Shown here: piece by piece, positions 15,475 through 23,922 of the stretch | Position numbering within the stretch: position 1 is the first letter of the stretch | Layout of the letters: each line of letters starts with the position of its first letter | Assembly: GCA_964544055.1 (NCBI GenBank) | Contig: CAZJAA010000028.1 | Location: 1 to 43,026, forward strand | Source of the DNA: SIG299 sp964544055 | GTDB lineage: Bacteria > Bacillota > Clostridia > Lachnospirales > Lachnospiraceae | DNA length: 43,026 nt | Direction of reading: 5' to 3' | Notes under the pieces: model-generated | What the model saw: the letters and a program-made list of their open reading frames with translations, nothing else | Database searches by the model: none | What the model was told of the DNA's origin: nothing | Made by a program: the position numbers and the translations under genes

Positions 15475-17340
15475 ATGAGAAAACAGAAAAAAAGAAATTT
15501 GTTGATAGTTCTGGCATCAGGAGCAATGCTGTGTACGGTGGCATGTATGGAAACACAGAAGCAGGAGCAGCCCTTGAAGCCAACCATCGTATCGGCGACT
15601 TCGGCAACTCCTGCCAGGACAATGTCAAGTACTCCGGAGCCAACGGAAAATGTGGGGAATGCGGAAAATTTGCCAGAGCCAACAGAGCAGGTGAAACAGC
15701 CGGAAAGCCCTGCACCGACGGAAAGTCCTGTGCCAACGGAAAGCCCTGTGCCGCCGGAAAGTCCTGCACCGATAGCTACTCAAACACCAACGCCTGTGCC
15801 GGGACCGACGGAGGGCGAGGTAACTTTTTCGAAATCCGGTTATTTTTATGATGAAGCGGTAACAGTAGAGCTTTCCATAGAGAGCGGAAAAACAGGGTAT
15901 ATTACTTATACTTTGGACGGTTCGGAACCGGAAGTGGATGGTATGCGGTATGAGGAGCCGTTGCTGTTGGAGAGCACGGAGGAGCGTTCGCCAAGGGTGT
16001 ATTCTTTTCGGATAAAGGCGTGGTATGAGGACGAAAGCTGTTCGGATACTTATGTGCACACTTATTTTGTGGGTGCCGGGGTGAAGGAACGGTATTCGAC
16101 CATGATTTTTTCCATCAATGGAAATCCGGCGGAGCTGACGGAGGAGCCGGACGGAATTTTGTGTGGGGAAAATTATAAGCTCCGGGGCAGAAAGTCCGAG
16201 CGTAAGGTTTCTGTTGAGGCGGTTTCGGCGGATGGAAGTCTGCTTTTTTCCCAGTTTGCCGGAGTAAGGGTATTTGGGGGAAGCTCGCGTGAGTTTCCGA
16301 TAAAGTCTTTAAAGCTTTTTGCCAGAAAAGAATATCAGGATGGTATGGGAAATTTTAAAACCTCCGTTTTTGGTTCGCTGACCGTTGATGGAAGCAAAAT
16401 CATTAAGAAGTATGATAAGCTTGTTTTGAGAAACGGAGGAGACGATTTTCAAAGCAGTTTTATCCGGGATGAGCTAGCGCAGCGGCTTGCGGGAAAGGCG
16501 GGCTTTGCGGCTTATGAGGCGGTTGTGCCTGCGGTTGCGTACGTCAATGGAAGCTATTATGGCTTTTATTGGTTGCACGAGTCCTATTGCGACAAGTATT
16601 TTCAAAACAGGAACGGTAAGAGTGCCGGGGAATATGTAGTGCTGGAAGGCTCGGATAAATACAAGTCGTTAAAAGAAGATGCGCTGGAAAATGCGGCTGC
16701 AAAGGATTACAACCGGAAGTACAAAAAATATTCGGAGTCTGATTTGACGGACGACAGTGTGTATGAGGAAGTTTGTGCGTGGATCGATGTGGAAAATTAT
16801 CTGGACTACATGGCATTTAACATGTATATTTCCAATTATGACTGGCCGCAGGGAAATTACCGCTGCTTCCGCTATTATGCGGCAGAGGGGGAAGCGTACG
16901 GTGAGGGCGAAAAGGACGGTCGCTGGCGGTTTCTGGTGCATGATGCGGACATGGGATTTGCTACTTACAATGCGGCAGAAACGGCGGCAGCTAGAAATGA
17001 CATTGAGGCGGTGCTTACTCCTTCCAACAAGCATTATTCTGCGTTGTTGGCAAAATTGCTGAAACGGGAGGATTGCAGGAAGTATTTTACGAACCGGATG
17101 ATTTCGTACCGGGACGGTGTGCTTTCTTATGAGAGTGTTTGTGCGATTCTGGATGAGATGTGTGCGGAGCGTGATACCGAGCTGAAATATTATTTTGAGC
17201 ATCTGGACGAATTAAAAAAGACAACAGAGAATATCTGGGCAACCAGAAGCAATACACAGGAGAAGACAGAGAAAATAAAGAAATTTGCAGAGCTGCGTGG
17301 AGCTTACATCACGAAGTATCTGGAAGAATGGAAATGGTAA
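15475..17340 (+). CDS. CotH-kinase-like secreted lipoprotein with chitobiase-type domain
   Basis: A 621-residue exported protein. The signal segment LLIVLASGAMLCTVAC ends at a likely lipidated C24 (the lipobox is not ideal). Residues about 40-115 form a Pro/Glu/Ser/Thr linker with repeated PTESPVP units. A short beta domain with ITYTLDGSEPEVDG matches the chitobiase/beta-hexosaminidase C-terminal type (about 120-200). The rest fits the CotH family of atypical kinases: KLVLRNGGDDFQSSFIRDEL, then YYGFYWLHE, and RFLVHDADMGF, corresponding to the metal-binding Asp segment. CotH proteins phosphorylate spore-coat or secreted substrates. The start at 15475 has GGAG nine bases upstream; the ATG at 15460 has none. 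It is monocistronic and ends at a strong terminator. Confidence 0.85.
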   Translation: MRKQKKRNLLIVLASGAMLCTVACMETQKQEQPLKPTIVSATSATPARTMSSTPEPTENVGNAENLPEPTEQVKQPESPAPTESPVPTESPVPPESPAPIATQTPTPVPGPTEGEVTFSKSGYFYDEAVTVELSIESGKTGYITYTLDGSEPEVDGMRYEEPLLLESTEERSPRVYSFRIKAWYEDESCSDTYVHTYFVGAGVKERYSTMIFSINGNPAELTEEPDGILCGENYKLRGRKSERKVSVEAVSADGSLLFSQFAGVRVFGGSSREFPIKSLKLFARKEYQDGMGNFKTSVFGSLTVDGSKIIKKYDKLVLRNGGDDFQSSFIRDELAQRLAGKAGFAAYEAVVPAVAYVNGSYYGFYWLHESYCDKYFQNRNGKSAGEYVVLEGSDKYKSLKEDALENAAAKDYNRKYKKYSESDLTDDSVYEEVCAWIDVENYLDYMAFNMYISNYDWPQGNYRCFRYYAAEGEAYGEGEKDGRWRFLVHDADMGFATYNAAETAAARNDIEAVLTPSNKHYSALLAKLLKREDCRKYFTNRMISYRDGVLSYESVCAILDEMCAERDTELKYYFEHLDELKKTTENIWATRSNTQEKTEKIKKFAELRGAYITKYLEEWKW

Positions 17341-17351
17341 GGGTTTCATTG

Positions 17352-17390
17352 CAAAGCTCCGGGAGGGTTATACTCCCCGGAGCTTTGTGT
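17352..17390. terminator. 12-bp perfect hairpin between convergent genes
   Basis: CAAAGCTCCGGG (17352-17363) pairs perfectly with CCCGGAGCTTTG (17376-17387) around a 12-base loop. The 3' stop codon of the minus-strand radical SAM gene lies within the structure. It probably serves both convergent transcripts, although the T-run is short. Confidence 0.7.
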
Positions 17391-18108
17391 TTGGAATATA
17401 GGGTTTTAATAGCTGGACAAATTCATTTAGTTGGGCTTCGTCAACCGGGTGGAAGCTGGCAGAGGCTCCTCCGACCAGATTGCCGGAGTCTTTGAAATTC
17501 TGGATAAAATAGGGCGATGGAAGCGTGCCGGTGTCAAAGAGTCTGCTAGCGAGGCCGGAAAGCCATAGTCCGATGCCGTGCATCTGCTCCGTGCCGTGAA
17601 GCTCCTTTGTGACGGTGGTGCGAAATTCATGGTGAATGCCGGACATTAGCAGAAGGGTGATGCTTTTTTCAATGCGTTCGAGTTCGAAGGAAATCTCATG
17701 GAGTCCGACTGTGGACGCATAAAAATCGCATGAATTTTTGATGTCCATGGCAACCATATCAAGCAGCTGGGCATCCAGCAGTTTTTTTAAAACCTCAGGA
17801 TGATAGCCGTTGGTGTCCAGTTTGACGAAAAAGCCAAGAGCTTTGATTTTTGCAATGAAATCCGGCAAGTCGGTTTGGAGGGTTGGTTCGCCTCCGCTAA
17901 TGCAGACGCCGTCCAGTCGTCCTTTGCGTGAGGCGAGAAATTGAAAAAAAGTGTCCTCAGAAATGACAGGGCAGTCGGAAGGGGTTAAAACCAGAGGGGC
18001 GTTATGGCAATAGGGACAGCGGAAGTTGCAGACGCCGGTAAAGGCGGTGCAGGCAAGGTGTCCCGGAAAATCGAGAAGTGTCAGTTTGGTGAGTCCGTGA
18101 AGCTGCAT
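17368..18108 (-). CDS. Radical SAM protein, anaerobic ribonucleotide reductase activating protein type
   Basis: The 246-residue product has the radical SAM cluster motif CNFRCPYC (Cys-x3-Cys-x2-Cys) near residue 27, the SAM-binding SGGEPTLQ, and FVKLDTNG and MDIKN in the expected order. The N-terminus GLTKLTLLDFPGHLACTAFT is typical of the NrdG-like activases (the pyruvate-formate-lyase/ribonucleotide-reductase activase group). Such enzymes generate a glycyl radical on a partner. No class III reductase (NrdD) or other glycyl radical enzyme is in the window, so the partner is unknown. It starts 22 bases after the esterase gene on the same strand and probably shares its transcript. Confidence 0.8.
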   Translation of the reverse strand: MQLHGLTKLTLLDFPGHLACTAFTGVCNFRCPYCHNAPLVLTPSDCPVISEDTFFQFLASRKGRLDGVCISGGEPTLQTDLPDFIAKIKALGFFVKLDTNGYHPEVLKKLLDAQLLDMVAMDIKNSCDFYASTVGLHEISFELERIEKSITLLLMSGIHHEFRTTVTKELHGTEQMHGIGLWLSGLASRLFDTGTLPSPYFIQNFKDSGNLVGGASASFHPVDEAQLNEFVQLLKPYIPNTKLRGV

Positions 18109-18130
18109 AATGGCTCCTTTCTTGTTTTGT

Positions 18131-19216
18131 CTATATTCCGAGAAGGTTTAGGTATTGGCTCAGGTTTTCTTCGTGCCATTGGTGTCCGCCGGAACAGATT
18201 TCGTGAAACAGGACATCTTCTGCGTGAGAAAGCCGGTATGCTTTGCGCATGATGGCAAGCTGCTCGGTTACGTTTAAAATGCCGCGGCTGCCGTTTAAGT
18301 GGTCTTCCAGGCAGCTTTGTATCCAGACCGGGCGCGGGGCAAGCAGTGCGGCAATGTCGCCCATGTCCACATGCTCCCAGAGGTGAGGAACGTAATTGCA
18401 GCTGCAATTGCCGTTGCGTTCTAACTGTGCTTCTTTATAGCCGTAGAGATAGCCGCTGATGACGGCAACGCTGATGCGGTCATCGAGGGCTGCCGCCCAG
18501 AGTGTCTGCATACCGCCGCCGGAAAAGCCGAGACAGCCGATGCGGGTTGTATTCCATTCGGTGCGTGTTTTGATATAGTCGATGAGTCGGAGGATGTCCC
18601 AGGTGTTCATGCCGACCAGTGTCATGCCGAGCGGTTCTGCCATATGGGAGATTTGGTAGCAGCTTCCGTTTTTAAAGCAGGCTTCTTCGTCTTTTTGGAG
18701 GGCGGATTCGCGGCGTTCGCCAAAGCCGCGGCAGTCCGGGCAGAAAGTGACAAAGCCCTGACGTGCCAGCTGCATACCGTAGTCGTAGTGAAATTTTTGG
18801 ATGCAGTCCATGGCAGCCGGAATGTCGTAGCAGCCGGCAACGGAGTATTTTCCGGCACTTTGGTGACCGGGCGGGGCAATAAAGCATTGCAGAGTGCCGG
18901 AACGGATTTTTTTTGGAATCAGAAGAAACATTGGCATATAAATGTCTGGTTCTACCTGAATGATTATTTTTTCGCGGCGGATGCCGTCCGGCAGTAGTAC
19001 GCTTTCCAGCGTCTGCGGCAAGAGGTCACAGGTCTGCATTTTTGGCAGTCCGATGAGCCTGGCGAGCAGTGTTCGAGTATTTTGCTTCCAAAGTGCGTAT
19101 TCTTCCGGCGTTTCTGCCTGAAACCGATTGGTTCGTGCTTCGGCGTCAAATCGTGTCTGCATGGCGTGCAGAGTGCTGTAATAGGTTTCCAGCTTTGGAA
19201 ATCTGCGTTCTTCCAT
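18131..19216 (-). CDS. Alpha/beta hydrolase, acetyl-esterase-like
   Basis: A 361-residue alpha/beta hydrolase without a signal peptide. The nucleophile elbow GFSGGGMQTL carries the catalytic serine. SCLEDHLNGS supplies the likely acid and GGHQWHEEN the histidine near the C-terminus. The segment PDCRGFGERRES is the loop conserved in acetyl xylan esterase-like and dienelactone hydrolase-like families. It lies between a pectin methylesterase gene upstream and an activase gene downstream, all on the minus strand. A role in removing acetyl groups from pectin or hemicellulose fragments inside the cell is therefore plausible but inferred from context. The true substrate cannot be read from the sequence. 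Confidence 0.7.
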   Translation of the reverse strand: MEERRFPKLETYYSTLHAMQTRFDAEARTNRFQAETPEEYALWKQNTRTLLARLIGLPKMQTCDLLPQTLESVLLPDGIRREKIIIQVEPDIYMPMFLLIPKKIRSGTLQCFIAPPGHQSAGKYSVAGCYDIPAAMDCIQKFHYDYGMQLARQGFVTFCPDCRGFGERRESALQKDEEACFKNGSCYQISHMAEPLGMTLVGMNTWDILRLIDYIKTRTEWNTTRIGCLGFSGGGMQTLWAAALDDRISVAVISGYLYGYKEAQLERNGNCSCNYVPHLWEHVDMGDIAALLAPRPVWIQSCLEDHLNGSRGILNVTEQLAIMRKAYRLSHAEDVLFHEICSGGHQWHEENLSQYLNLLGI

Positions 19217-19319
19217 AGTGGTTGTCTCGCTTTCTGTGGTTGCTTTTGGGGCGGTAGCTTGCCTGTTCCCCTAAAAGCAGAGCATATGGGAAATGGAGGG
19301 CAGGCTTTTTTGTGTGGCA

Positions 19320-20291
19320 TTATTTAAAAAAGTCTGCGAGAATTGCTTCTTTTGAGTACAGCAGGGCTTCTTCTTTTGTGAGCTGATGACTCCAGAAAAC
19401 TCTTTCTTTTTGGAAAGCTCCGGGACCGTAATTTTGATATTCTGCGTAGTAGGTTTGTTCTCTTGCTTCGGGTTTGTTCCAGTCGTGCCAGCCTTCTTTT
19501 TTGATGTGGGCACCGAGTTCGGAGCGCAGAATGACGGTTTTTGCAAAGCTGCGCCATGGTCTGCCGAGATAAACACTTTCCGGTGCGCAGTCGGAAGTGA
19601 AGCGACAGCGGTCAAAGACGTAACCGTAGGTTCTGCCTTCCGGGGTGGAGGCAGCGGTAATGTAGCCGTCCGGGTCGCTGTTTCTGGTGAGGGAATGAAT
19701 CTCACATTCTTCAAAGTAAGCGGTAGCACCGCCGAAAATGAAGTCAACATCTCCTTCGATATAGCAGTTTTTGTAGTAGTGGGTGCCGTTGTCACGCGGT
19801 GCATTTTCTCTTGGACCGCAGAATCCGCCCCATTCAATCACGCTTGGCGGCAGTGGTGCGGTAAACAGTGTGTCCTGGCGGCCAAGGAAGCGGCAGCTTT
19901 CAAACATCATGTGGGCACCGTCGGCATAGACGGCAACTGCCTGACCGATTTTTGCGCCAAAGCCGGCAGTGTTGGAAAAAGTGATGTTTTTTGCCTTAAA
20001 GTGGTCTCCGTGGACGTACAGGGTGTAAGAGCGGAACGTGCCGCGCTTGACACCATCCGGCATCAGAAAAAGGCCGTAATCGTCGAAGGTGAGAAAAACG
20101 GATTCGGCAGCTTCGCCAATCAGACTGACGTTATCACGTTCCAGCTCCAGCTTTTCCTGATAGGTTCCGGCGGTAATATATATTTCAACGGGAAGTGTTT
20201 CTGGCAGCGTGCTGGCAAAGGCAAATGCGTCGGTAAGTGTGAAAAAATCTCCTTTGCCGGTGGGGCTGACATATATTTTTTTTATTTCCAT
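19320..20291 (-). CDS. Pectin methylesterase, carbohydrate esterase family 8, cytoplasmic
   Basis: Pectin methylesterase removes methyl esters from homogalacturonan. The 323-residue product shows the family's ordered motifs: the N-terminal IYVSPTGKGDFFTLTDAF, GQAVAVYADGA, CRFLGRQDTLF with the first catalytic Asp, then GDVDFIFGGATAYFEECEI with the nucleophile Asp, and VYLGRPWR with the substrate-binding Arg. There is no signal peptide; translation starts directly at MEIKKIYV, so the enzyme acts inside the cell, presumably on imported oligogalacturonides. A GGA upstream is a modest ribosome binding site. The acetyl-esterase-like gene follows after 103 bases on the same strand. No pectate lyase or transporter is in the window. 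Confidence 0.92.
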   Translation of the reverse strand: MEIKKIYVSPTGKGDFFTLTDAFAFASTLPETLPVEIYITAGTYQEKLELERDNVSLIGEAAESVFLTFDDYGLFLMPDGVKRGTFRSYTLYVHGDHFKAKNITFSNTAGFGAKIGQAVAVYADGAHMMFESCRFLGRQDTLFTAPLPPSVIEWGGFCGPRENAPRDNGTHYYKNCYIEGDVDFIFGGATAYFEECEIHSLTRNSDPDGYITAASTPEGRTYGYVFDRCRFTSDCAPESVYLGRPWRSFAKTVILRSELGAHIKKEGWHDWNKPEAREQTYYAEYQNYGPGAFQKERVFWSHQLTKEEALLYSKEAILADFFK

Positions 20292-20445
20292 TGAGTGAAA
20301 TCCTCCATAACGTAATAGGTGTTCTTCATTTTTTGGACAATTTTTCGGTTTTTGTTTTTAACCGCAGAAGCTTATGTTACTATTATAAAAAAAAACCCGC
20401 AGTTATTCAACACTTTTTAGAAAAGCAATTCGAGACACTTTTTCC

Positions 20446-20474
20446 TTGACAGAACGTGAAAAAGCCGTTATACT
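20446..20474 (+). promoter_or_regulatory. Promoter of the SRP RNA
   Basis: A perfect TTGACA (20446-20451), a 17-base spacer and TATACT (20469-20474). Transcription should begin near 20481. Confidence 0.88.
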
Positions 20475-20481
20475 AGGTTTT

Positions 20482-20710
20482 GCCGTGCAGCCGGGGAGTC
20501 AGCGGTGCCCTGTACCTGCAATCCGCTCCAGCAGGGGTGATATCCGGCCTCGGGCAGGTTTTTGTAAAGCCGCCCATCATAAGTGGTGTTGATGCCCTGG
20601 TCTTGCGCAACGGATGTTCGTGAACCGTGTCAGGTCAGGAATGGAGCAGCACTAAGCGAAAGGTTCCGTGTGCCGTAAGGGTGCCGGGGAGGAGCTAACT
20701 GTGATGGTAC
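20482..20710 (+). ncRNA. ffs: Signal recognition particle RNA, long Gram-positive type
   Basis: The apical hairpin with GTCAGGAATGGAGCAGC is the conserved Ffh-binding domain of bacterial SRP RNA. The 5' part with GCCGTGCAGCCGGGG and GCGGTGCCCTGTACCTGCA matches the Alu-type domain found in Firmicutes, and about 230 bases fits the long form. The RNA targets nascent membrane and secreted proteins to the translocon with Ffh and FtsY. The 5' end is set by the promoter; the 3' end, near the closing sequence GGTGCCGGGGAGGAGC and the bases after it, is approximate. A hairpin terminator lies 70 bases downstream. Confidence 0.9.
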
Positions 20711-20776
20711 CGTTTATGAAGTCTGTTCAAAGCCGGATGCACGGATTGAAAAAAGTAAAAAAAAGTGTTATGATAG

Positions 20777-20810
20777 AACCGGATGTAAATCATCCGGTTT
20801 TTGTTGTTTT
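20777..20810 (+). terminator. Terminator between SRP RNA and tatD
   Basis: AACCGGATG (20777-20785) pairs with CATCCGGTT (20791-20799), followed by a T-rich run to about 20810. Either the SRP RNA transcript ends here, or partial read-through feeds the tatD operon. Confidence 0.8.
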
Positions 20811-20859
20811 TGGGAGCAGGAAAAAATTAGGGAAAAAATGCTCCGGAATGGGGATTAAT

Positions 20860-21714
20860 ATGATTTTTGATACACATACACATTATGATGATGAGCAGTT
20901 TGAGGAAGACAGAGACGGCCTTCTGCTTTCTTTCAAAGACAAGGGTGTCGGTGCGGTTGTCAATGTCGGAGCTTCCATGCAGGGAGCAAAGGAGAGTGTG
21001 GCACTGGCAAAAAAATATCCGTTTGTTTATGCGGCAGTGGGGATTCATCCGGACCATGCCAAGGACTTAAACGAAGAGGAATTTGCAGTGTTAAAGGCTC
21101 TGACCGCCGAGGAAAGGGTAGTTGCCATCGGAGAAATCGGTCTGGATTATTATTGGGACGCAAGCGACAGAGAACAGCAGAAATACTGGTTCAGACGGCA
21201 GCTTATGCTGGCATTGGAGAAAAACCTTCCGGTAGTGATTCACAGCAGGGAAGCCGCAGCAGATACCCTGAAAATTATGAAGGAGACGTATGCTTGCTCC
21301 GGTGGTGCCTTGACCGGGGTAATCCATTGCTTTTCCTATGGAGTGGAAATGGCGCAGGAATATTTAAGTATGGGATTTTTTCTTGGCATTGGCGGCGTTG
21401 CCACTTTTAAAAACGGACGTAAATTAAAAGAAGTTATCGAGGCAGTCCCGCTGGAAAAAATCGTTCTGGAAACAGACTGTCCGTATCTGGCTCCGGAGCC
21501 GTTCCGTGGAAAGCGAAACAGCTCGGACAAGCTTTCATATGTTGTGGCAGCCATTGCTGAAATCAAGGGTGTGACTGAAGCGGAGGCAGAGAGCGTGACG
21601 TGGGAGAATGCGTGCCGATTGTATCGGTTAACCTGTTGCAGCAAGGAAGCCGATGATGGACGGTCAAACGTCGGCAATGAAACAACAGAGCTTACAAAAA
21701 ACGGAATGGAATGA
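20860..21714 (+). CDS. tatD: TatD family metal-dependent hydrolase
   Basis: TatD-type proteins are metal-dependent nucleases of the amidohydrolase fold. The 284-residue product has the metal-ligand motifs in order: DTHTHYDDEQF at the N-terminus, GIHPDHA, GEIGLDYYWD, VIHSREAA, HCFSYG and LETDCPYLAPEP. The start at 20860 has GGGGA six bases upstream; a longer open frame runs back into the SRP RNA and is not real. The C-terminal 25 residues extend past the usual family length of about 255-265. It is the first of four genes (tatD, rsmA, a GNAT gene, tadA) with small gaps on the plus strand. TatD next to RsmA is a common arrangement in Firmicutes. Confidence 0.93.
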   Translation: MIFDTHTHYDDEQFEEDRDGLLLSFKDKGVGAVVNVGASMQGAKESVALAKKYPFVYAAVGIHPDHAKDLNEEEFAVLKALTAEERVVAIGEIGLDYYWDASDREQQKYWFRRQLMLALEKNLPVVIHSREAAADTLKIMKETYACSGGALTGVIHCFSYGVEMAQEYLSMGFFLGIGGVATFKNGRKLKEVIEAVPLEKIVLETDCPYLAPEPFRGKRNSSDKLSYVVAAIAEIKGVTEAEAESVTWENACRLYRLTCCSKEADDGRSNVGNETTELTKNGME

Positions 21715-21727
21715 AATGGAGAATAAT

Positions 21728-22591
21728 ATGGCAACTTTAGGTAATCCGCAAAATACCATTGAAATTTTGAAAAAGTATGGTTTTATGTTCCAGAAGCGGT
21801 TTGGTCAGAATTTTTTAATTGATACGCATGTGCTGGAAAAAATTATAAAGGCCGCAGAAATCACAAAGGACGATCTGGTGCTGGAAATTGGGCCGGGGAT
21901 TGGCACGATGACGCAGTATCTGTGCGAAAATGCGAGGGAAGTCGTTGCGGTGGAAATCGATAAAAATCTGATTCCAATTTTGGAAAATGATACGCTTGCC
22001 ACATACGATAATGTGACGGTCATCAACGAAGATATTTTAAAGCTGGATTTGAATGCGCTTGTCAGGGAAAAAAACGGCGGCAGAAGAATTAAGGTTGTGG
22101 CAAACCTCCCGTATTATATTACAACGCCGATTATCATGGGACTGTTTGAGGCTCATGTGCCGCTTGAAAACATTACGGTCATGGTGCAGAAAGAAGTGGC
22201 AGACCGTATGCAGGCAGGTCCGGGCAGCAAGGAGTACGGAGCACTTTCGCTTGCCGTGCAGTATTATGCCAAGCCGTACATTGCGGCAAATGTTCCGCCA
22301 AACTGTTTTATGCCGCGTCCGAATGTTGGTTCGGCAGTCATCCGGCTTTCCCTGCACGACGTCCATCCGGTCAAGGTTAAGGACGAGGCTTTTCTGTTTG
22401 CTTTAATCCGTGCGTCCTTTAACCAGCGACGAAAAACGCTTGTCAATGGGCTTACAAATGCTACCGAGCTGCAGTTGTCCAAAGAAGAGGTGCAGGCTGC
22501 ATTGGAGCAGATGGGGCTGTCTGCCACAGTACGCGGCGAAGCATTAACGCTTTCACAGTTTGCACAGCTTTCCGGTCTGTTGAGCCGTTAG
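21728..22591 (+). CDS. rsmA: 16S rRNA (adenine1518-N6/adenine1519-N6)-dimethyltransferase
   Basis: RsmA (KsgA) dimethylates the two adjacent adenines in the 3' terminal loop of 16S rRNA, a late checkpoint in 30S assembly. The 287-residue product shows FGQNFLID near the N-terminus, the SAM-binding LEIGPGIGTMT, the acidic end of strand 2 (VAVEIDKNL), and the catalytic NLPYYITTPI. The C-terminal helical domain has ASFNQRRKTLVNGL. I chose the ATG at 21728 because GGAG lies seven bases before it; upstream in-frame ATGs overlap the end of tatD. Confidence 0.96.
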   Translation: MATLGNPQNTIEILKKYGFMFQKRFGQNFLIDTHVLEKIIKAAEITKDDLVLEIGPGIGTMTQYLCENAREVVAVEIDKNLIPILENDTLATYDNVTVINEDILKLDLNALVREKNGGRRIKVVANLPYYITTPIIMGLFEAHVPLENITVMVQKEVADRMQAGPGSKEYGALSLAVQYYAKPYIAANVPPNCFMPRPNVGSAVIRLSLHDVHPVKVKDEAFLFALIRASFNQRRKTLVNGLTNATELQLSKEEVQAALEQMGLSATVRGEALTLSQFAQLSGLLSR

Positions 22592-22628
22592 CACACGGAG
22601 AAGGCAGAGGCGCATATGGAGTGAAAAA

Positions 22629-23339
22629 ATGGAAATTCGTCAGGAATGGGAAAGTGAAGAAGAAGGGCTGCTTATCTGCTCCGGGGCAGAGCGTTTTTGT
22701 CTGACGGTGAAATGTTTTATTACCGGAGAAAAAGAAGCGGAGCTTCAGATACAAGATATTGTGTTGGAATGTCAAAAGAAGAAAAGAGAGAAAATGTCGG
22801 AAAAAGTCATTTTTGAAATGACAGAATGCCTCGAAGCGTGCTTTCGACATATGTGGGAAGCAGGCTTTGAAGAGACGGTGCTTGTTGAAAAAAATGGCTC
22901 GGAACTCTCTCAAATACTAAATTCTACCACTGTAGTACAAAGGTGTTACAGCGAATACATGATGCGAAGGCTTTTTGAGCCGCAAACATCTATAAATTGT
23001 GTTTTGGATGGTGGTGCGGCAGAATTACAGATATGTGCCGAAGAAGAAGGTTTTTCGTGCGAAAATAAGGAAAAAAGCTTTTTTTGCCGGTTGCTTCCTT
23101 ATTCGGCAAGGGCAGGAGAGCAGAGCTTTTATTTATATGAGGTGGAAGTGGAGAAAAAGAAACGGAACCGGGGAATTGCAACAAATTGTTTAAACGGTTT
23201 GTTCCGTCATCTGGCAGAACAACAGCCGCTTACCGTATATTTGCAGGTTGGCTCCTATAATGAGCCGGCAGTGCATTTATACCGAAAACTGGGGTTTGAG
23301 ATTTCGGAAGAATTTTGTTATTATGTACTTAGGGAATAA
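22629..23339 (+). CDS. GNAT family N-acetyltransferase
   Basis: A 236-residue protein whose C-terminal half shows the GNAT acetyl-CoA-binding pattern. Strand 4 reads FYLYEVEVEKKKRNRGIATN, where R-N-R-G-I-A corresponds to the Q/R-x-x-G-x-G/A pyrophosphate loop. Near the end, VGSYNEPAVHLYRKLGFEI is the typical closing segment. The N-terminal 110 residues are not clearly related to a known domain. The acceptor substrate is unknown. It sits between rsmA and tadA in an apparent operon, 37 bases after rsmA and 20 bases before tadA. Confidence 0.82.
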   Translation: MEIRQEWESEEEGLLICSGAERFCLTVKCFITGEKEAELQIQDIVLECQKKKREKMSEKVIFEMTECLEACFRHMWEAGFEETVLVEKNGSELSQILNSTTVVQRCYSEYMMRRLFEPQTSINCVLDGGAAELQICAEEEGFSCENKEKSFFCRLLPYSARAGEQSFYLYEVEVEKKKRNRGIATNCLNGLFRHLAEQQPLTVYLQVGSYNEPAVHLYRKLGFEISEEFCYYVLRE

Positions 23340-23359
23340 GATTTGGAACGGGGAAGAAA

Positions 23360-23857
23360 ATGGCAGGACAGAAAAAAACGCTGACAATGGATGAAAAGTA
23401 CATGAAAGAGGCAATCCGTCAGGCAAAAAAAGCGGAAAAGCTGATGGAGGTACCGATTGGCTGTGTCATTGTTTATCAGGACAAAATCATTGCAAGAGGC
23501 TACAACAAACGAAATCTGAAAAAAACAACGCTGGCACATGCGGAAATGATTGCCATTGCAAAAGCGGGAAAGGTCATCAACGACTGGCGGTTGGAGGACT
23601 GCACCATGTATATTACGCTGGAACCGTGCCAGATGTGTGCTGGTGCCATTGTTCAAGCAAGAATGAAGCGGGTAGTGATTGGAAGCCGTAATGCAAAAGC
23701 AGGTTGTGCCGGTTCGGTGTTAAATCTTTTGCAGGAGGAGCGTTTTAATCATCAGGTGGAACTGACGGAAGGGGTATTAGAGGAAGAATGTTCTGCCCTG
23801 CTCAGTAATTTTTTTAAGGAACTGCGTAGGACAAAAGCACTGGAACGGAATAACTAA
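23360..23857 (+). CDS. tadA: tRNA-specific adenosine deaminase
   Basis: TadA converts adenosine 34 of tRNA-Arg(ACG) to inosine. The 165-residue product has the zinc-dependent deaminase motifs: HAE at residues 60-62 (TLAHAEMIAI) and EPCQMCAGAI. The stretch KAGCAGSVLNLLQEERFNH with a Gly/Ala-rich loop is also typical. A second ATG 30 bases downstream (MDEKYMKEAI) would give the more usual N-terminus; the first has GGGGAAG at better distance. It ends the tatD-rsmA-GNAT-tadA cluster. Confidence 0.93.
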   Translation: MAGQKKTLTMDEKYMKEAIRQAKKAEKLMEVPIGCVIVYQDKIIARGYNKRNLKKTTLAHAEMIAIAKAGKVINDWRLEDCTMYITLEPCQMCAGAIVQARMKRVVIGSRNAKAGCAGSVLNLLQEERFNHQVELTEGVLEEECSALLSNFFKELRRTKALERNN

Positions 23858-23862
23858 AAGAT

Positions 23863-23891
23863 TTGAATTATGGGCGATTTAGTGGTATACT
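23863..23891 (+). promoter_or_regulatory. Promoter upstream of the cNMP-fold gene
   Basis: TTGAAT (23863-23868), a 17-base spacer and TATACT (23886-23891). It lies just after the tadA stop and 31 bases before the next start codon, so the unknown gene pair has its own transcription start. Confidence 0.72.
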
Positions 23892-23922
23892 GAATTATAT
23901 AATGCTGCGGAGGGGAAACACA

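Noticed and set aside
19386..20294. 302-codon plus-strand frame
   Set aside because: It is fully antisense to the pectin methylesterase, which has all family motifs; the plus frame has no ribosome binding site.
20668..20859. Longer N-terminus of TatD
   Set aside because: It would overlap the SRP RNA and cross a terminator; the start at 20860 with GGGGA gives the normal family N-terminus.
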